A stretch of DNA of 39,231 bases from Kitasatospora sp. Root107 (GTDB lineage Bacteria; Actinomycetota; Actinomycetes; Streptomycetales; Streptomycetaceae): positions 284,536 to 323,766 of the forward strand of contig NZ_LMCT01000011.1 in NCBI RefSeq assembly GCF_001424875.1, read 5' to 3'. Below, one piece after another: positions 16,701 to 23,540 of the stretch (position 1 is its first letter; every line of letters starts with the position of its first letter). The translations under genes and the position numbers were made by a program. The notes beneath the pieces are model-generated. The model worked only from the letters and a program-made list of their open reading frames with translations, did no database searches and was not told the origin of the DNA.

Positions 16701-17147
16701 GCCGGTACGGCGCTGGCGGTCACCACCCCGCCCGGCTGCGCGGGGCAGGCCGTCCTGCTCTCCCAGGGCCGCCCGGCCACCGCCTCCTCGGTCGAGAGCG
16801 CCAAGCTCGGCCCGCAGTACGCGGTGGACGGCAGCACCACCACCCGCTGGGGCAGCCAGGAGGGCGCCGACCCGCAGTGGATCAGCGTCGACCTGGGCGC
16901 CACCGCGCAGATCAGCCGGGTCAGACTGACCTGGGAAGCCGCCTACGGCAAGGCGTACACCCTCCAGGTCTCCCCCGACGGCCAGACCTGGACCACGGCG
17001 TACTCGACCACCACCGGCCACGGCGGCACCGAGGACCTGACCTCGCTCACCGGCAGCGGACGCCACGTCAGGATGCTGGGCACCCAGCGCGGCACCTCGT
17101 ACGGCTACTCGCTGTACGAGTTCCAGGTGTACGGCACCACCTGCTGA
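13716..17147 (+). CDS. csxA: secreted exo-beta-D-glucosaminidase (GH2, CsxA-like) with FN3 and F5/8C modules
   Basis: An 1143-residue secreted enzyme closely resembling Amycolatopsis CsxA, which removes GlcN residues from the non-reducing end of chitosan. Signal peptide 1-40; GH2 sugar-binding, immunoglobulin-like and barrel domains to about 930. Asp482 in ISFMIGSDFAPD and Glu551 in FNGETSAG match the CsxA acid/base and nucleophile (Asp469, Glu541 there). GWECCDKWEGQ, TGPYDYVPPNYWY and WTSLHWQLFD are near-identical family blocks. Beyond the usual CsxA end come a fibronectin III domain (about 935-1012) and a discoidin/CBM32-like domain (about 1015-1143). GTG 13716 has GGAGG 5 nt upstream. Co-oriented with the APC permease; divergent from pqq. 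Confidence 0.92.
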   Translation: MHLRSTPASLQNRPRTAALAAAGLILALAVPVAASPTSAAVTPATATTQATAAPGAATPLAGYAIRSSAAVTDSAAAISTPGYPTGSWYPTGPRSTVLAGLLANGKYADPFYSTAMKSIPAADFTVPWWYRSDFTVSDTSARSYLDFSGVMSAADVYLNGTQVATAAQVAGAYTHHELDITSLVRAGTNTVAFRIQPNDPAKHLTMGWIDWVQPPPDQNMGIVRDVLIRRSGTVALRGAHVGTALALPSLATADLTVKAQARNDSDAAVSATVAGSIGPVQFSQNVTLAAHETKTVTFTPAGYPQLRLANPAVWWPAGQGAQPLYDLDLTATVAGTVTDSAHERFGIRDVKAPLNSDGARQYSVNGRPLLIKGGGWSPDLFLRWDRQSVEDRLRYALDLGLNTIRLEGHIEPDEFFELADRYGVLTLPGWECCDKWEGQTNGGEPGDTWTAADYPIAKASMAAEAARLRNHPSVISFMIGSDFAPDATQEKNYLDALTAADWPTPVVPAASVTSSPILGSSGLKMTGPYDYVPPNYWYAKQEGGATGFNGETSAGPDIPTMDTLKRMMSPTELTALWNSPSTAQYHRSPSKTFDDLALFDQALTGRYGAPTGLDDYVRKAQLANYEAVRAQFEAYGRNFTDSTKPSTGVVYWMFNSGWTSLHWQLFDRYLDQGGAYFGAKKANEPLHIQYSYDDRSVVVVNNQHAAASGLTARVSLYNTDGTRKFDQSATGIGAPGDGGKAVALTVPATVSGLSGTYLAKLVLTDGSGREVSRNVYWLSTTPDVLNWSKTTWYYTPTSSYASLAGLSQLAQANVSATAASATAADGTATTTVTLTNTGTGTTPALLTDVHLVDAANTPVLPVRWSDNQVSLWPGESVTLTGTYRAADLKGSAPSVRISGWNTPATVVPAGPGGPGDTQPPTVPTGLRTTAVTATSVALAWDTATDDTGVTGYQVYRDGAQLGTATGTAYTDTSVAPASSHSYTVKARDAAGNTSAAGTALAVTTPPGCAGQAVLLSQGRPATASSVESAKLGPQYAVDGSTTTRWGSQEGADPQWISVDLGATAQISRVRLTWEAAYGKAYTLQVSPDGQTWTTAYSTTTGHGGTEDLTSLTGSGRHVRMLGTQRGTSYGYSLYEFQVYGTTC

Positions 17148-17157
17148 CCCGGTGCCA

Positions 17158-17192
17158 GGACGGCCCGCCCCGCACGCCGGGACGGGCCGTCC
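17158..17192. terminator. terminator hairpin after csxA
   Basis: GGACGGCCCG (17158-17167) pairs perfectly with CGGGCCGTCC (17183-17192) around a 15-base loop, starting 10 bp after the csxA stop. It also lies before the convergent phosphatase stop at 17210, so it may act in both directions. Confidence 0.75.
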
Positions 17193-17209
17193 GCACGTCC
17201 GCACCTGCG

Positions 17210-18352
17210 TCACGGGCTGTCGGGTGCCGCCGGAAGCCGTTCGACGGCCACCATGGCCGCGTCGTCGCCCAGCCGCCCGCCGGCGTGCGCGACGAGGTCG
17301 GCGGACAGGCGCTGCAACAGGGTCGGGGGATCGCAGGGCGGCCAGGAGGCGATCCGCTCCGCCAGCGGATAGAACGCCCCCGACTGGTCGCGGGCCTCGA
17401 TCACCCCGTCCGTGTAGAGCAGCGCGATGTCGCCGGGCTCGAAGGCGAAGGTCTCGACGACGAAGTCGGCACCGAGAAGACCCGTGAGGCCGAGCGGCGG
17501 AGCGGGCTGGCCGACCTCGATGGACCTGACCCGGCCGCCGCGCAGGACGAGCGGCGGCGGATGTCCGCAGTCGACCAGGTGGATCGTCGGCTCGGTGTCG
17601 GGGATGTCGAGGACGACCGCGGTGATGAACGACTCCTGGGTCTCCTCGCCCTCCTCCGCCGAGTCCACTAGGTTGCCCGGATCCTCGCGGTCGCGGAAGA
17701 CGGCCCCCTCCAGGTGGGTGACCAGCGTGGGCAGGTCCGGCTGCTGGTAGGCCGCTGCCCGGAAGGCCCCGAGCAGCAGGGAGGCGTCGCTGATCGCCGC
17801 CAGGCCCTTGCCCCGTACGTCACCGACCAGGAACCGGGTGCCCTGCGCGGTCCGCGCGGCCGCGTACAGGTCGCCGCCGATCTGCGCCTCGGCCTCCGCC
17901 GCGAGGTAGACGGAGGCGATCCGCAGCGGGCCCATCCGGGGCGGCAGCGGCCGCAGAACCACGGTCTGCGCGGCCTCGGCCACCGAACGCAGTTGGGTCA
18001 TCTTCCTCTCGTGCTGCTCGCGGAGGTAGGCGAAGAGCGTCACGAGCGCGGAGATCAGGACCAGCGAAGTGATCTGGACCGAGTGGTTGAGGTCCACCAG
18101 GGTGGTCCGCGCTGCCGCGACGATGCCCTGGGCCAGTACGGCGAGGGCGCCGACGGCGGCGGTCGTCCTCGGGCCGGCGAACGAGGCCGTGATTGCGGGC
18201 GCGGCGACCAGTAGCGGCCCGAGGTGGACCTCCGGCGGCGCCAGGATGTCCAGCACCGAGATCACGACGATCAGCGCGAGCGGAATGACCACCAGCGCGC
18301 GGCTCTGCTGCCGAGGCCACCGGAGATCCGCGAGACGCCGCCTAACGTCCAT
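17210..18352 (-). CDS. membrane-anchored PP2C/SpoIIE serine phosphatase
   Basis: A 380-residue protein with an N-terminal membrane part of about four helices (residues 18-110: VVIPLALIVVISVLDIL, GPLLVAAPAITASFAG, TTAAVGALAVLAQGIVAA, ITSLVLISALVTLFAYL), a short coiled linker, and a SpoIIE-type PP2C domain from about 140. Metal-binding Asp161 (IGGDLY) and Asp178 (VGDVRGKG) and the terminal GDDAAMV are present. Streptomycetes have many such phosphatases; they typically dephosphorylate anti-anti-sigma factors in partner-switching networks. No kinase or anti-sigma gene is adjacent. ATG 18352; nothing notable in the 72 bp to the next gene. Confidence 0.87.
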   Translation of the reverse strand: MDVRRRLADLRWPRQQSRALVVIPLALIVVISVLDILAPPEVHLGPLLVAAPAITASFAGPRTTAAVGALAVLAQGIVAAARTTLVDLNHSVQITSLVLISALVTLFAYLREQHERKMTQLRSVAEAAQTVVLRPLPPRMGPLRIASVYLAAEAEAQIGGDLYAAARTAQGTRFLVGDVRGKGLAAISDASLLLGAFRAAAYQQPDLPTLVTHLEGAVFRDREDPGNLVDSAEEGEETQESFITAVVLDIPDTEPTIHLVDCGHPPPLVLRGGRVRSIEVGQPAPPLGLTGLLGADFVVETFAFEPGDIALLYTDGVIEARDQSGAFYPLAERIASWPPCDPPTLLQRLSADLVAHAGGRLGDDAAMVAVERLPAAPDSP

Positions 18353-18424
18353 GACTCCTGCATACCCCCAGCCGACCGCGATCGCCCCCGGCCACGCCGT
18401 CGCGATCCACCGGACCGGCTCGGA

Positions 18425-19240
18425 TCAGTGCGGGCCGTGCCGGTGCTGCAAGGGGTGCGCGCGGTGGAACGCCTCGCCCGCGATCGCTCCCGCATAGACG
18501 CAGTACCCGACCCCGATCAGCCAGGACTGCACCACGAAGACGGTGCCGATCACGCCGTAGGTGATCGCGTTGGACGCGATGAGCGGCGCGAAGACCAGCC
18601 GGGAGAAGACCCGCAGGCCGACCAGGGCGGCGACCGTGGCGACAGCGCCGGGCAGCAGGGTGCGCCACCGGATGCGGGATCCGAGCAGCAGGCGCTGCAG
18701 CCACCAGAAGAACAGCACACCGCCGGCCAGGGTGGCCGTGGCCCGCAGCGCGGGTTGGGCGGCGGTGTCGTGCCAGGGCACTCCGCTCCAGGCGGCGACG
18801 AGGATGTAGCCGATCAGGCCCGCCAGGGCGACCACCTGTCGCCACACGGCGTGCCAGGCGGCCGACTCCACCCGCCAGATCCGCTCGTAGGCGTTCTGGA
18901 TCGCGGTCATCAGCGAGATCCCGAAGAACGAGAGCGCGGCAAGACCGAGAGCGGTGGTGGTGGTCAGCACCTCACGCCGGGCGGCGAACAGCTCGTCCAC
19001 CGCCTGCGCCGAGCGGCCGGACAGGCCCAGGCCGTCGATGATCCAGTCGGAGATCCCGATGCCCCGGGTCGGCGACGCGGCCGCGATCACGATGAGCAGC
19101 GGCACGAGGGTGACGAAGCACAGCGCGGCGAACGCCATCGCGCGGTGCAGCAGCTCGATCTCCCGGCCGCGCTGCCACACCGCCTTGGCGATGTGCTCGG
19201 CGCGCAGCCGGAAGGCTGTCGGCCTTCGGCTCCTCGTCAC
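18425..19240 (-). CDS. YihY/BrkB family inner-membrane protein
   Basis: An approximately 271-residue membrane protein of the YihY (formerly RNase BN)/virulence factor BrkB family. Marks are LLHRAMAFAALCFVTLVPLLIV at the first helix, SLMTAIQNAYERIWRVE, GGVLFFWWLQRLLLG and ITYGVIGTVFVVQSWLIGVGYCVYAGA near the end; about six helices. The open frame extends upstream into the RNase H gene; I chose GTG 19240 because GTGAGG lies just before it and the family-like sequence begins shortly after. The exact start is uncertain. Physiological role in actinomycetes is not established. Confidence 0.8.
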   Translation of the reverse strand: MTRSRRPTAFRLRAEHIAKAVWQRGREIELLHRAMAFAALCFVTLVPLLIVIAAASPTRGIGISDWIIDGLGLSGRSAQAVDELFAARREVLTTTTALGLAALSFFGISLMTAIQNAYERIWRVESAAWHAVWRQVVALAGLIGYILVAAWSGVPWHDTAAQPALRATATLAGGVLFFWWLQRLLLGSRIRWRTLLPGAVATVAALVGLRVFSRLVFAPLIASNAITYGVIGTVFVVQSWLIGVGYCVYAGAIAGEAFHRAHPLQHRHGPH

Positions 19241-19353
19241 GGCCTCACCCGATCTCACCCGACCTCTCGGCGACCTCACCTGAATGATCGCAGCTCGGCA
19301 CACCCGCCCGCACGGCCGCTCGGCCGCTCGGACCCACCGCAGCCGACGCAGTG

Positions 19354-20037
19354 TCAGGCGGCCGACTCCACGCACCCCGGGTGGCCCCAGCCCGACCCGA
19401 CCTTGGTGATCGTCTCGCCCTTGCCGTAGGACCGTCCGCACGGGCAGGTCCCCGGGAACCGGGCGCTCAGGGTCCGGGCCGGCCGACTGCCGGAGGCGCT
19501 CGACGGGGCAGCCGCCCGGCGCGGGCTCCGGGGCGCGGAGGCACTGACGGGAGCGGGTACCGGGAGGTCGGCGGCGGTACCCCCGGCCGCCTGCTGGGTG
19601 CGGGCGGCATCACTGGCGGCCTGGTCGGCGATGGCGTTCAGCGGGTCGCCGTCCACCTGGTGGGCGGGCACGTAGACGAAGGTGACCTCGCGGTCCGTGA
19701 GCAGCGCGTCGATCCGCTGGATCAGCTCCTGATTGGCCACCGGCTTGCCGGCCGCGTTCTTCCAGCCGTTGCGCTTCCAGCCGACCAGCCACTTGGTCAC
19801 CGCGTCCCGGGTGTAGGTGCTGTCGAGCCTCACCTCCAGCGGCAGGCCCGGGTCGGTGGCCTCCAGCAACTGCTCCAACGCCGTCAACTCGCCCACGTTG
19901 TTGGTGCTGTGGCCGAGCGGACCGGCCTGCCAGCGCTGCGGCCGGCCCTCACTGTCCGCCACCACGAAGGCCCAGGCCGCCGGACCCGGGTTGCCCTTGG
20001 CCGCGCCGTCACATGCCGCAATCAGTCGTTCGCCCAT
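19354..20037 (-). CDS. rnhA: ribonuclease HI with zinc-knuckle-like C-terminal tail
   Basis: A 227-residue protein whose first 145 residues are RNase HI: catalytic Asp10 (ACDGAAKGNPGP), Glu50 (NNVGELTALEQLL), Asp72 (LDSTYTRD) and Asp138 (AHQVDGDPLNAIAD). It degrades RNA in RNA-DNA hybrids. A Pro/Ala/Ser-rich linker (about 146-193) leads to a short conserved-looking module, FPGTCPCGRSYGKGE...GWGHPGC, in which Cys198, Cys200, His219 and Cys222 could bind zinc. E. coli RNase HI (155 residues) lacks it. ATG 20037 begins the domain exactly; no good ribosome site is seen. Confidence 0.85.
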   Translation of the reverse strand: MGERLIAACDGAAKGNPGPAAWAFVVADSEGRPQRWQAGPLGHSTNNVGELTALEQLLEATDPGLPLEVRLDSTYTRDAVTKWLVGWKRNGWKNAAGKPVANQELIQRIDALLTDREVTFVYVPAHQVDGDPLNAIADQAASDAARTQQAAGGTAADLPVPAPVSASAPRSPRRAAAPSSASGSRPARTLSARFPGTCPCGRSYGKGETITKVGSGWGHPGCVESAA

Positions 20038-20198
20038 GGACCCGATGATCTCAGGTCCCGGCGGGCCGGCTGGTCTTCGCGGACGGTCTCGGACGGCGGC
20101 CGCTCGGGCCGGCCGACCGGTGGTCGCCGCACTAGCAGGGCGACCGGGCTGGTGCCACCGCACGAGGTGCTGGACGCGCTGCGGGGGCTGCTGGCCCC

Positions 20199-20420
20199 GT
20201 GTTCGTGGCCGGGCTGCTGGGCTGCGGCTTCGCGCTCTGCATGGTCGGACCGGCGCTGGCGGTCTCCGCCGTCGCCCGCAGCCGGTCGCAGGTGACCCCG
20301 GGCGACGCGCTCGCCGACGGCACCGTCCCGTGGGCCTCGTTGGGCCTGCTCACCGCGATGGGCCTGGCCGGGATCGGCGCGGCTTTCGCCCTGTTCGCCC
20401 GCCGGGACCTGGCCCGCTGA
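20199..20420 (+). CDS. small hypothetical two-helix membrane protein, possibly 5'-frameshifted
   Basis: A 73-residue open frame with two hydrophobic segments, VAGLLGCGFALCMVGPALAVSAVA (3-26) and WASLGLLTAMGLAGIGAAFALFA (45-67), and a basic end RRDLAR. I do not recognise the family. The GTG at 20199 has no ribosome site. The frame just before it, offset by one base, reads a plausible continuation (PPHEVLDALRGLLAP, 20150-20198), so the true gene may begin further upstream and carry a single-base shift near 20198. Coding status is moderate at best. Confidence 0.4.
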   Translation: MFVAGLLGCGFALCMVGPALAVSAVARSRSQVTPGDALADGTVPWASLGLLTAMGLAGIGAAFALFARRDLAR

Positions 20421-20432
20421 CCACCCACGGGA

Positions 20433-20447
20433 GGGCCGGTCGGCCCC
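20433..20447. promoter_or_regulatory. DosR/OsdR-like box 1 (upstream of the HAD gene)
   Basis: GGGCCGGTCGGCCCC is the exact reverse complement of the 15-mer at 22161-22175 and shares the core GGGCCG-NN-CGGCCC with 25340-25353. It is centred about 99 bp upstream of the HAD gene start. Confidence 0.65.
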
Positions 20448-20538
20448 GGCCCCCTGCCGGTGGGCCCTGTCGCCGGGGTGGAGCAGAGCAGACGGTGGAG
20501 GTGATCCCACGGCGCCCCGGTGGAAGGAGATGAACCCG

Positions 20539-21330
20539 GTGACCCCCTCATCTCGACGTCCGCTCCGGGAACCGGCGTCGGTGACCATCGACCCCGGGAC
20601 GGTCGCGGCCGCCGTGCTCGACGCCGACGGAGTCCTGACGGACTCCCGGGTCCTGCGCGCCGCCGCCTGGCAGGACACCCTGGACTCCTACGCCGCCCAG
20701 TACGCCCGGGCCACCGGCCGTCCCCAACAGGCACTTTCCGTACCGGCCGAACTCCGCACCGAACTGACCGCCCTGCTGGACCGGGACGCCGCCGCCGAGC
20801 TGCTCCGGGCCCACGGCTACCGGTCGGATCTGGCCTGCCGCCACCTCGGACCCTCCGGCACGGATCTGCTGGACCTGCTGGTCGGTCACGCGGACCAGCG
20901 GTTCGTGGAACTCCTGCGCACCGAAGGCGTAAAGGCCAGGACCGGTGCCGCCGTGCTGCTGCTCGACCTGCGCGCCGCCGGGATCCGGACGGCCGCGGTC
21001 TCCACCGGCCGGCACTGCGCGGAGCTGCTGCGCAACGCCGGTCTGGCGCACCTGATGGACGGCATGGTCGACGCCACCGACGCCGAGCACCACCACCTCG
21101 CCGGCCCGCCGGAACCGGCCCTCCACCAGCTCGCGCTGAAGCTGCTGCACAGCACGCCCGGCCGCGCGGTCCTGCTGACGGACAACCAGGAGACGGTGAC
21201 CGCCGGGCACCGGGCCGGGTTCGGCTCCGTCATCACCGTCACTCGGCACGGCGTCGGCACCGGTGCGCCCAGGAACGGACCGGCTGTACAGGACCTGGAG
21301 GGTGTCTTCGTCCGGCCCCACGTCCGATAG
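20539..21330 (+). CDS. HAD-superfamily hydrolase (beta-phosphoglucomutase-like)
   Basis: A 263-residue HAD phosphatase/phosphomutase. Motif I is VLDADGVLTDS with nucleophile Asp28 and Asp30; motif II is AVSTG; the motif IV acidic pair is replaced in LLTDNQETV by a single Asp. It resembles beta-phosphoglucomutase-like proteins that occur beside trehalose/maltose phosphorylases, but no such enzyme is here. GTG 20539 is chosen because AAGGAG ends 9 nt before it; the ATG at 20530 directly abuts that site with no spacing. It begins the redox block, behind box 1. Substrate unknown. Confidence 0.78.
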   Translation: MTPSSRRPLREPASVTIDPGTVAAAVLDADGVLTDSRVLRAAAWQDTLDSYAAQYARATGRPQQALSVPAELRTELTALLDRDAAAELLRAHGYRSDLACRHLGPSGTDLLDLLVGHADQRFVELLRTEGVKARTGAAVLLLDLRAAGIRTAAVSTGRHCAELLRNAGLAHLMDGMVDATDAEHHHLAGPPEPALHQLALKLLHSTPGRAVLLTDNQETVTAGHRAGFGSVITVTRHGVGTGAPRNGPAVQDLEGVFVRPHVR

Positions 21331-21426
21331 CGCACTCAGGCAGCGCGCGGCCGCCGCCGCGGGCGGCGGGCGGCGGGCTCGCACAGAATCGGAGGAGCGG
21401 TTCCCTTCGGTCTCAGGAGTGCAGCG

Positions 21427-22131
21427 ATGGACGTCACCGGGCCCCCTGCCTCCGACCGGCCCGTGCGGGTCTTCCTGCTCGACGACCACGAGGTGGTCCG
21501 CCGAGGGGTCCGGGACCTGCTGGAGGCCGAGCCGGACATCGAGGTGGTCGGGGAGGCGGAGAGCTGCGCCCAGGCGCTGGCCCGGGTACCCGCGCTGCGG
21601 CCGGACGTGGCGGTGCTGGATGTCCGGCTGCCCGACGGCGACGGGGTGATGGTGTGCCGGGAACTGCGGGACCGGATGCCCGGACTGGTCTGCCTGATGC
21701 TCACCTCCTTCGACGACGACGACGCGCTGCTGGACGCCATCATGGCCGGGGCGGCCGGGTACGTCCTCAAGCAGGTCAAGGGCACCGACCTGGTGCACGC
21801 GGTGCGCACGGTCGCCGCCGGGCAGTCGATGCTGGACCCGGCCACCACTCACCAGCTGATGGAGAGCCTGCGTCACCACGACGAGAGCGAACCCGACGCG
21901 ACGCTGGCCCGGCTGACGCCCCGTGAGCGTGAGATCCTCGCCCTGGTCGGCAAGGGGATGACCAACCGGGAGATCGGCCAGGAGCTGTACCTCGCCGAGA
22001 AGACCGTCAAGAACCACGTCTCCCGGCTGCTCGCCAAGCTCGGCGTCGAGCGCCGCCTCCAGGCCGCCGTCCTGGCCGCCCACGCCGCCCCCGACCCCAA
22101 CCCCGACCAGCACCCGGGCCGCCGGCACTGA
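21427..22131 (+). CDS. NarL/LuxR-family response regulator, DosR/OsdR-like
   Basis: A 234-residue response regulator. Receiver domain 13-130: acidic Asp19/Asp20 ([11 protein letters not shown]), phospho-acceptor Asp65 ([13 protein letters not shown]), Lys in YVLKQVKG. The LuxR-type HTH spans about 162-207 ([23 protein letters not shown]). The whole reads like mycobacterial DosR and Streptomyces OsdR, which control hypoxia/dormancy genes. AGGAG lies 7 nt before ATG 21427. Its likely partner, a DosS-like kinase, lies 1.4 kb downstream on the other strand, and three DosR-like boxes flank genes of this block. DosR-type regulons classically contain nitroreductases, PNPOx-like proteins and dehydrogenases, as here. 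Confidence 0.87.
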   Translation: MDVTGPPASDRPVRVFLLDDHEVVRRGVRDLLEAEPDIEVVGEAESCAQALARVPALRPDVAVLDVRLPDGDGVMVCRELRDRMPGLVCLMLTSFDDDDALLDAIMAGAAGYVLKQVKGTDLVHAVRTVAAGQSMLDPATTHQLMESLRHHDESEPDATLARLTPREREILALVGKGMTNREIGQELYLAEKTVKNHVSRLLAKLGVERRLQAAVLAAHAAPDPNPDQHPGRRH

Positions 22132-22160
22132 ACCCGTCGGCACCCGTCGGCCCACGTATT

Positions 22161-22175
22161 GGGGCCGACCGGCCC
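22161..22175. promoter_or_regulatory. DosR/OsdR-like box 2 (upstream of the SHOCT gene)
   Basis: GGGGCCGACCGGCCC, embedded in the wider dyad TTGGG...CCCAA (22159-22177), which matches the TTSGGG flank of the mycobacterial DosR box. Centred about 85 bp upstream of the SHOCT gene start and 37 bp after the regulator gene stop. Confidence 0.7.
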
Positions 22176-22252
22176 AAGCCGCGGCAGGTGCGCCGGGCGG
22201 ACAGTGACGGTGAGAGCAGCAGCCCTCGCCAAGCCCCGACCGGGAGCCCACG

Positions 22253-22540
22253 ATGATGTACCAGTACGACCACGGCATGAACGGCTGGGGCTTCGGCCTG
22301 ATGACCATCGGCATGCTGCTCTTCCTGGGGCTGGTCGTCGTCGGTGGCCTCGCTCTGCTCCGCCGGCTGGACCGCCTGCCCGAACAGCACCCCGCGTCCG
22401 CTCCCGCTGCTCCCGCTCCGGAGCAGCTGCTCGCCGAGCGGTACGCCAGGGGCGAGATCGACACCGACGAGTACCGCCACCGCCTGGAGACCCTGCGCCA
22501 AGGGCGCGGGCCGGCCTCCGGCGGAACCGCGCCCACCTGA
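22253..22540 (+). CDS. single-pass membrane protein with C-terminal SHOCT domain
   Basis: A 95-residue protein: short Met/Tyr/His-rich start (MMYQYDHGMNGWG), one transmembrane helix (GLMTIGMLLFLGLVVVGGLALL, residues 15-36), a Pro/Ala linker and a SHOCT helix (LLAERYARGEIDTDEYRHRLETL, 60-82). SHOCT modules are short oligomerisation elements of unknown role. GGGAG precedes the ATG. Behind box 2 and 9 bp ahead of the nitroreductase, so the two are probably one redox-controlled transcript. Confidence 0.82.
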   Translation: MMYQYDHGMNGWGFGLMTIGMLLFLGLVVVGGLALLRRLDRLPEQHPASAPAAPAPEQLLAERYARGEIDTDEYRHRLETLRQGRGPASGGTAPT

Positions 22541-22549
22541 GAGGCCGTC

Positions 22550-23533
22550 ATGTCCGCCACCGCCCTCGACGCCGCCGCGTTGGAGAAGCTGGTCTCCGCC
22601 GCCGTCGCCGCACCGTCCCTCCACAACAGCCAGCCCTGGCGGTTCCGCCTGCGCCCGGAGTCCTCCACCGTCGACGTGCGCGCCCTGCGTGAGCGCTCGC
22701 TGCCGGCCACCGATCCCGCGGGCCGGGCCCTGCACATCTCGGTGGGCGCCGCCGTGCTCAACCTCCGGGTCGCGGCCCGGCAGCTGGGCTGGGCCCCGGA
22801 GGTGTCGCTGCTGCCCGACGCGAGCGACCCCGACCTGCTGGCCTCCGTCGAGCTGGGCCGCCACGCCACCGCCTCTCCTCCCGGCACCGCCGAGCTGTTC
22901 GAGGCGATCTGGCACCGCCACACCATCCGCACGCCGTTCACCGGGGAGCCCGTCCCACCCGTCGTCCTCGACCGACTGGCCCGGGCCGCACGGGCGGAGG
23001 GAGCGGTGCTCCACCTTCCGGACCGGTCCGAGACCGACCGTCTGCTCCAGCTCACGGCCGAGGCCGAACGCCGCAACACCACCGACCCGGAGCACCGCGG
23101 TGAGAGCCGCGCCTGGATCCAGGGCCCGGGCACCCCCGCCTATGGCATACCCGCCGCCGCCCTCGGCCCGCAGGACCGGACCGGGCACCTCCCGATGCGG
23201 GACTTCGCCGCCCTCCGCCCCGCCGAACACCTGCCGCCCACCGCCTTCGAGGCCGCCCCCCGGATCGCGGTGCTGACCACCACACACGACCGGCCTGTGG
23301 ACTGGCTGCGGGCCGGCCTGGCGCTGGAGCACGTCCTGCTCGCGGCGACCGCGCACGAGGTCCGTGCCTCGCTGCTGCACCAGGCCATGGAGTGGCCCCA
23401 ACTGCGTTGGGAGGCCCGCGATCCCGAACTGGGACCGGAGCACGTGCAGATGCTGATCCGGTTCGGCTACGGGCCCGAGGGCTCTCCGACCCCCCGGCTG
23501 CCGGTCGCCGCCGTGCTGGAGTCCGACAGCTGA
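22550..23533 (+). CDS. Acg-family nitroreductase-like flavoprotein
   Basis: A 327-residue protein of the nitroreductase fold. The N-terminus has VAAPSLHNSQPWRFRL (about 16-31), the family's FMN-binding segment; later marks are EAIWHRHTIRTPFTGEPV and the C-terminal LLIRFGYGPEG (with QMLIR). Its double-length arrangement matches mycobacterial Acg/Rv3131, dormancy proteins proposed to sequester FMN rather than reduce nitro compounds. ATG 22550 with GAGAGG upstream. Cotranscribed with the SHOCT gene; its stop is only 7 bp from the convergent kinase stop. Confidence 0.87.
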   Translation: MSATALDAAALEKLVSAAVAAPSLHNSQPWRFRLRPESSTVDVRALRERSLPATDPAGRALHISVGAAVLNLRVAARQLGWAPEVSLLPDASDPDLLASVELGRHATASPPGTAELFEAIWHRHTIRTPFTGEPVPPVVLDRLARAARAEGAVLHLPDRSETDRLLQLTAEAERRNTTDPEHRGESRAWIQGPGTPAYGIPAAALGPQDRTGHLPMRDFAALRPAEHLPPTAFEAAPRIAVLTTTHDRPVDWLRAGLALEHVLLAATAHEVRASLLHQAMEWPQLRWEARDPELGPEHVQMLIRFGYGPEGSPTPRLPVAAVLESDS

Positions 23534-23540
23534 CGCCACG

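Noticed and set aside
6327..17147. PQQ-dependent dehydrogenase in or beside the pqq operon
   Set aside because: No beta-propeller quinoprotein with tryptophan-docking motifs or PQQ-binding repeats is encoded; the GH and CBM35 proteins do not resemble one.
13448..17671. Plus-strand open frame of 1407 codons
   Set aside because: Out-of-frame shadow of csxA with Arg/Pro-rich composition; the csxA frame carries signal peptide and catalytic residues.
20548..23133. Minus-strand open frame of 861 codons
   Set aside because: Antisense to HAD, response regulator, SHOCT and nitroreductase genes, all with clear motifs.
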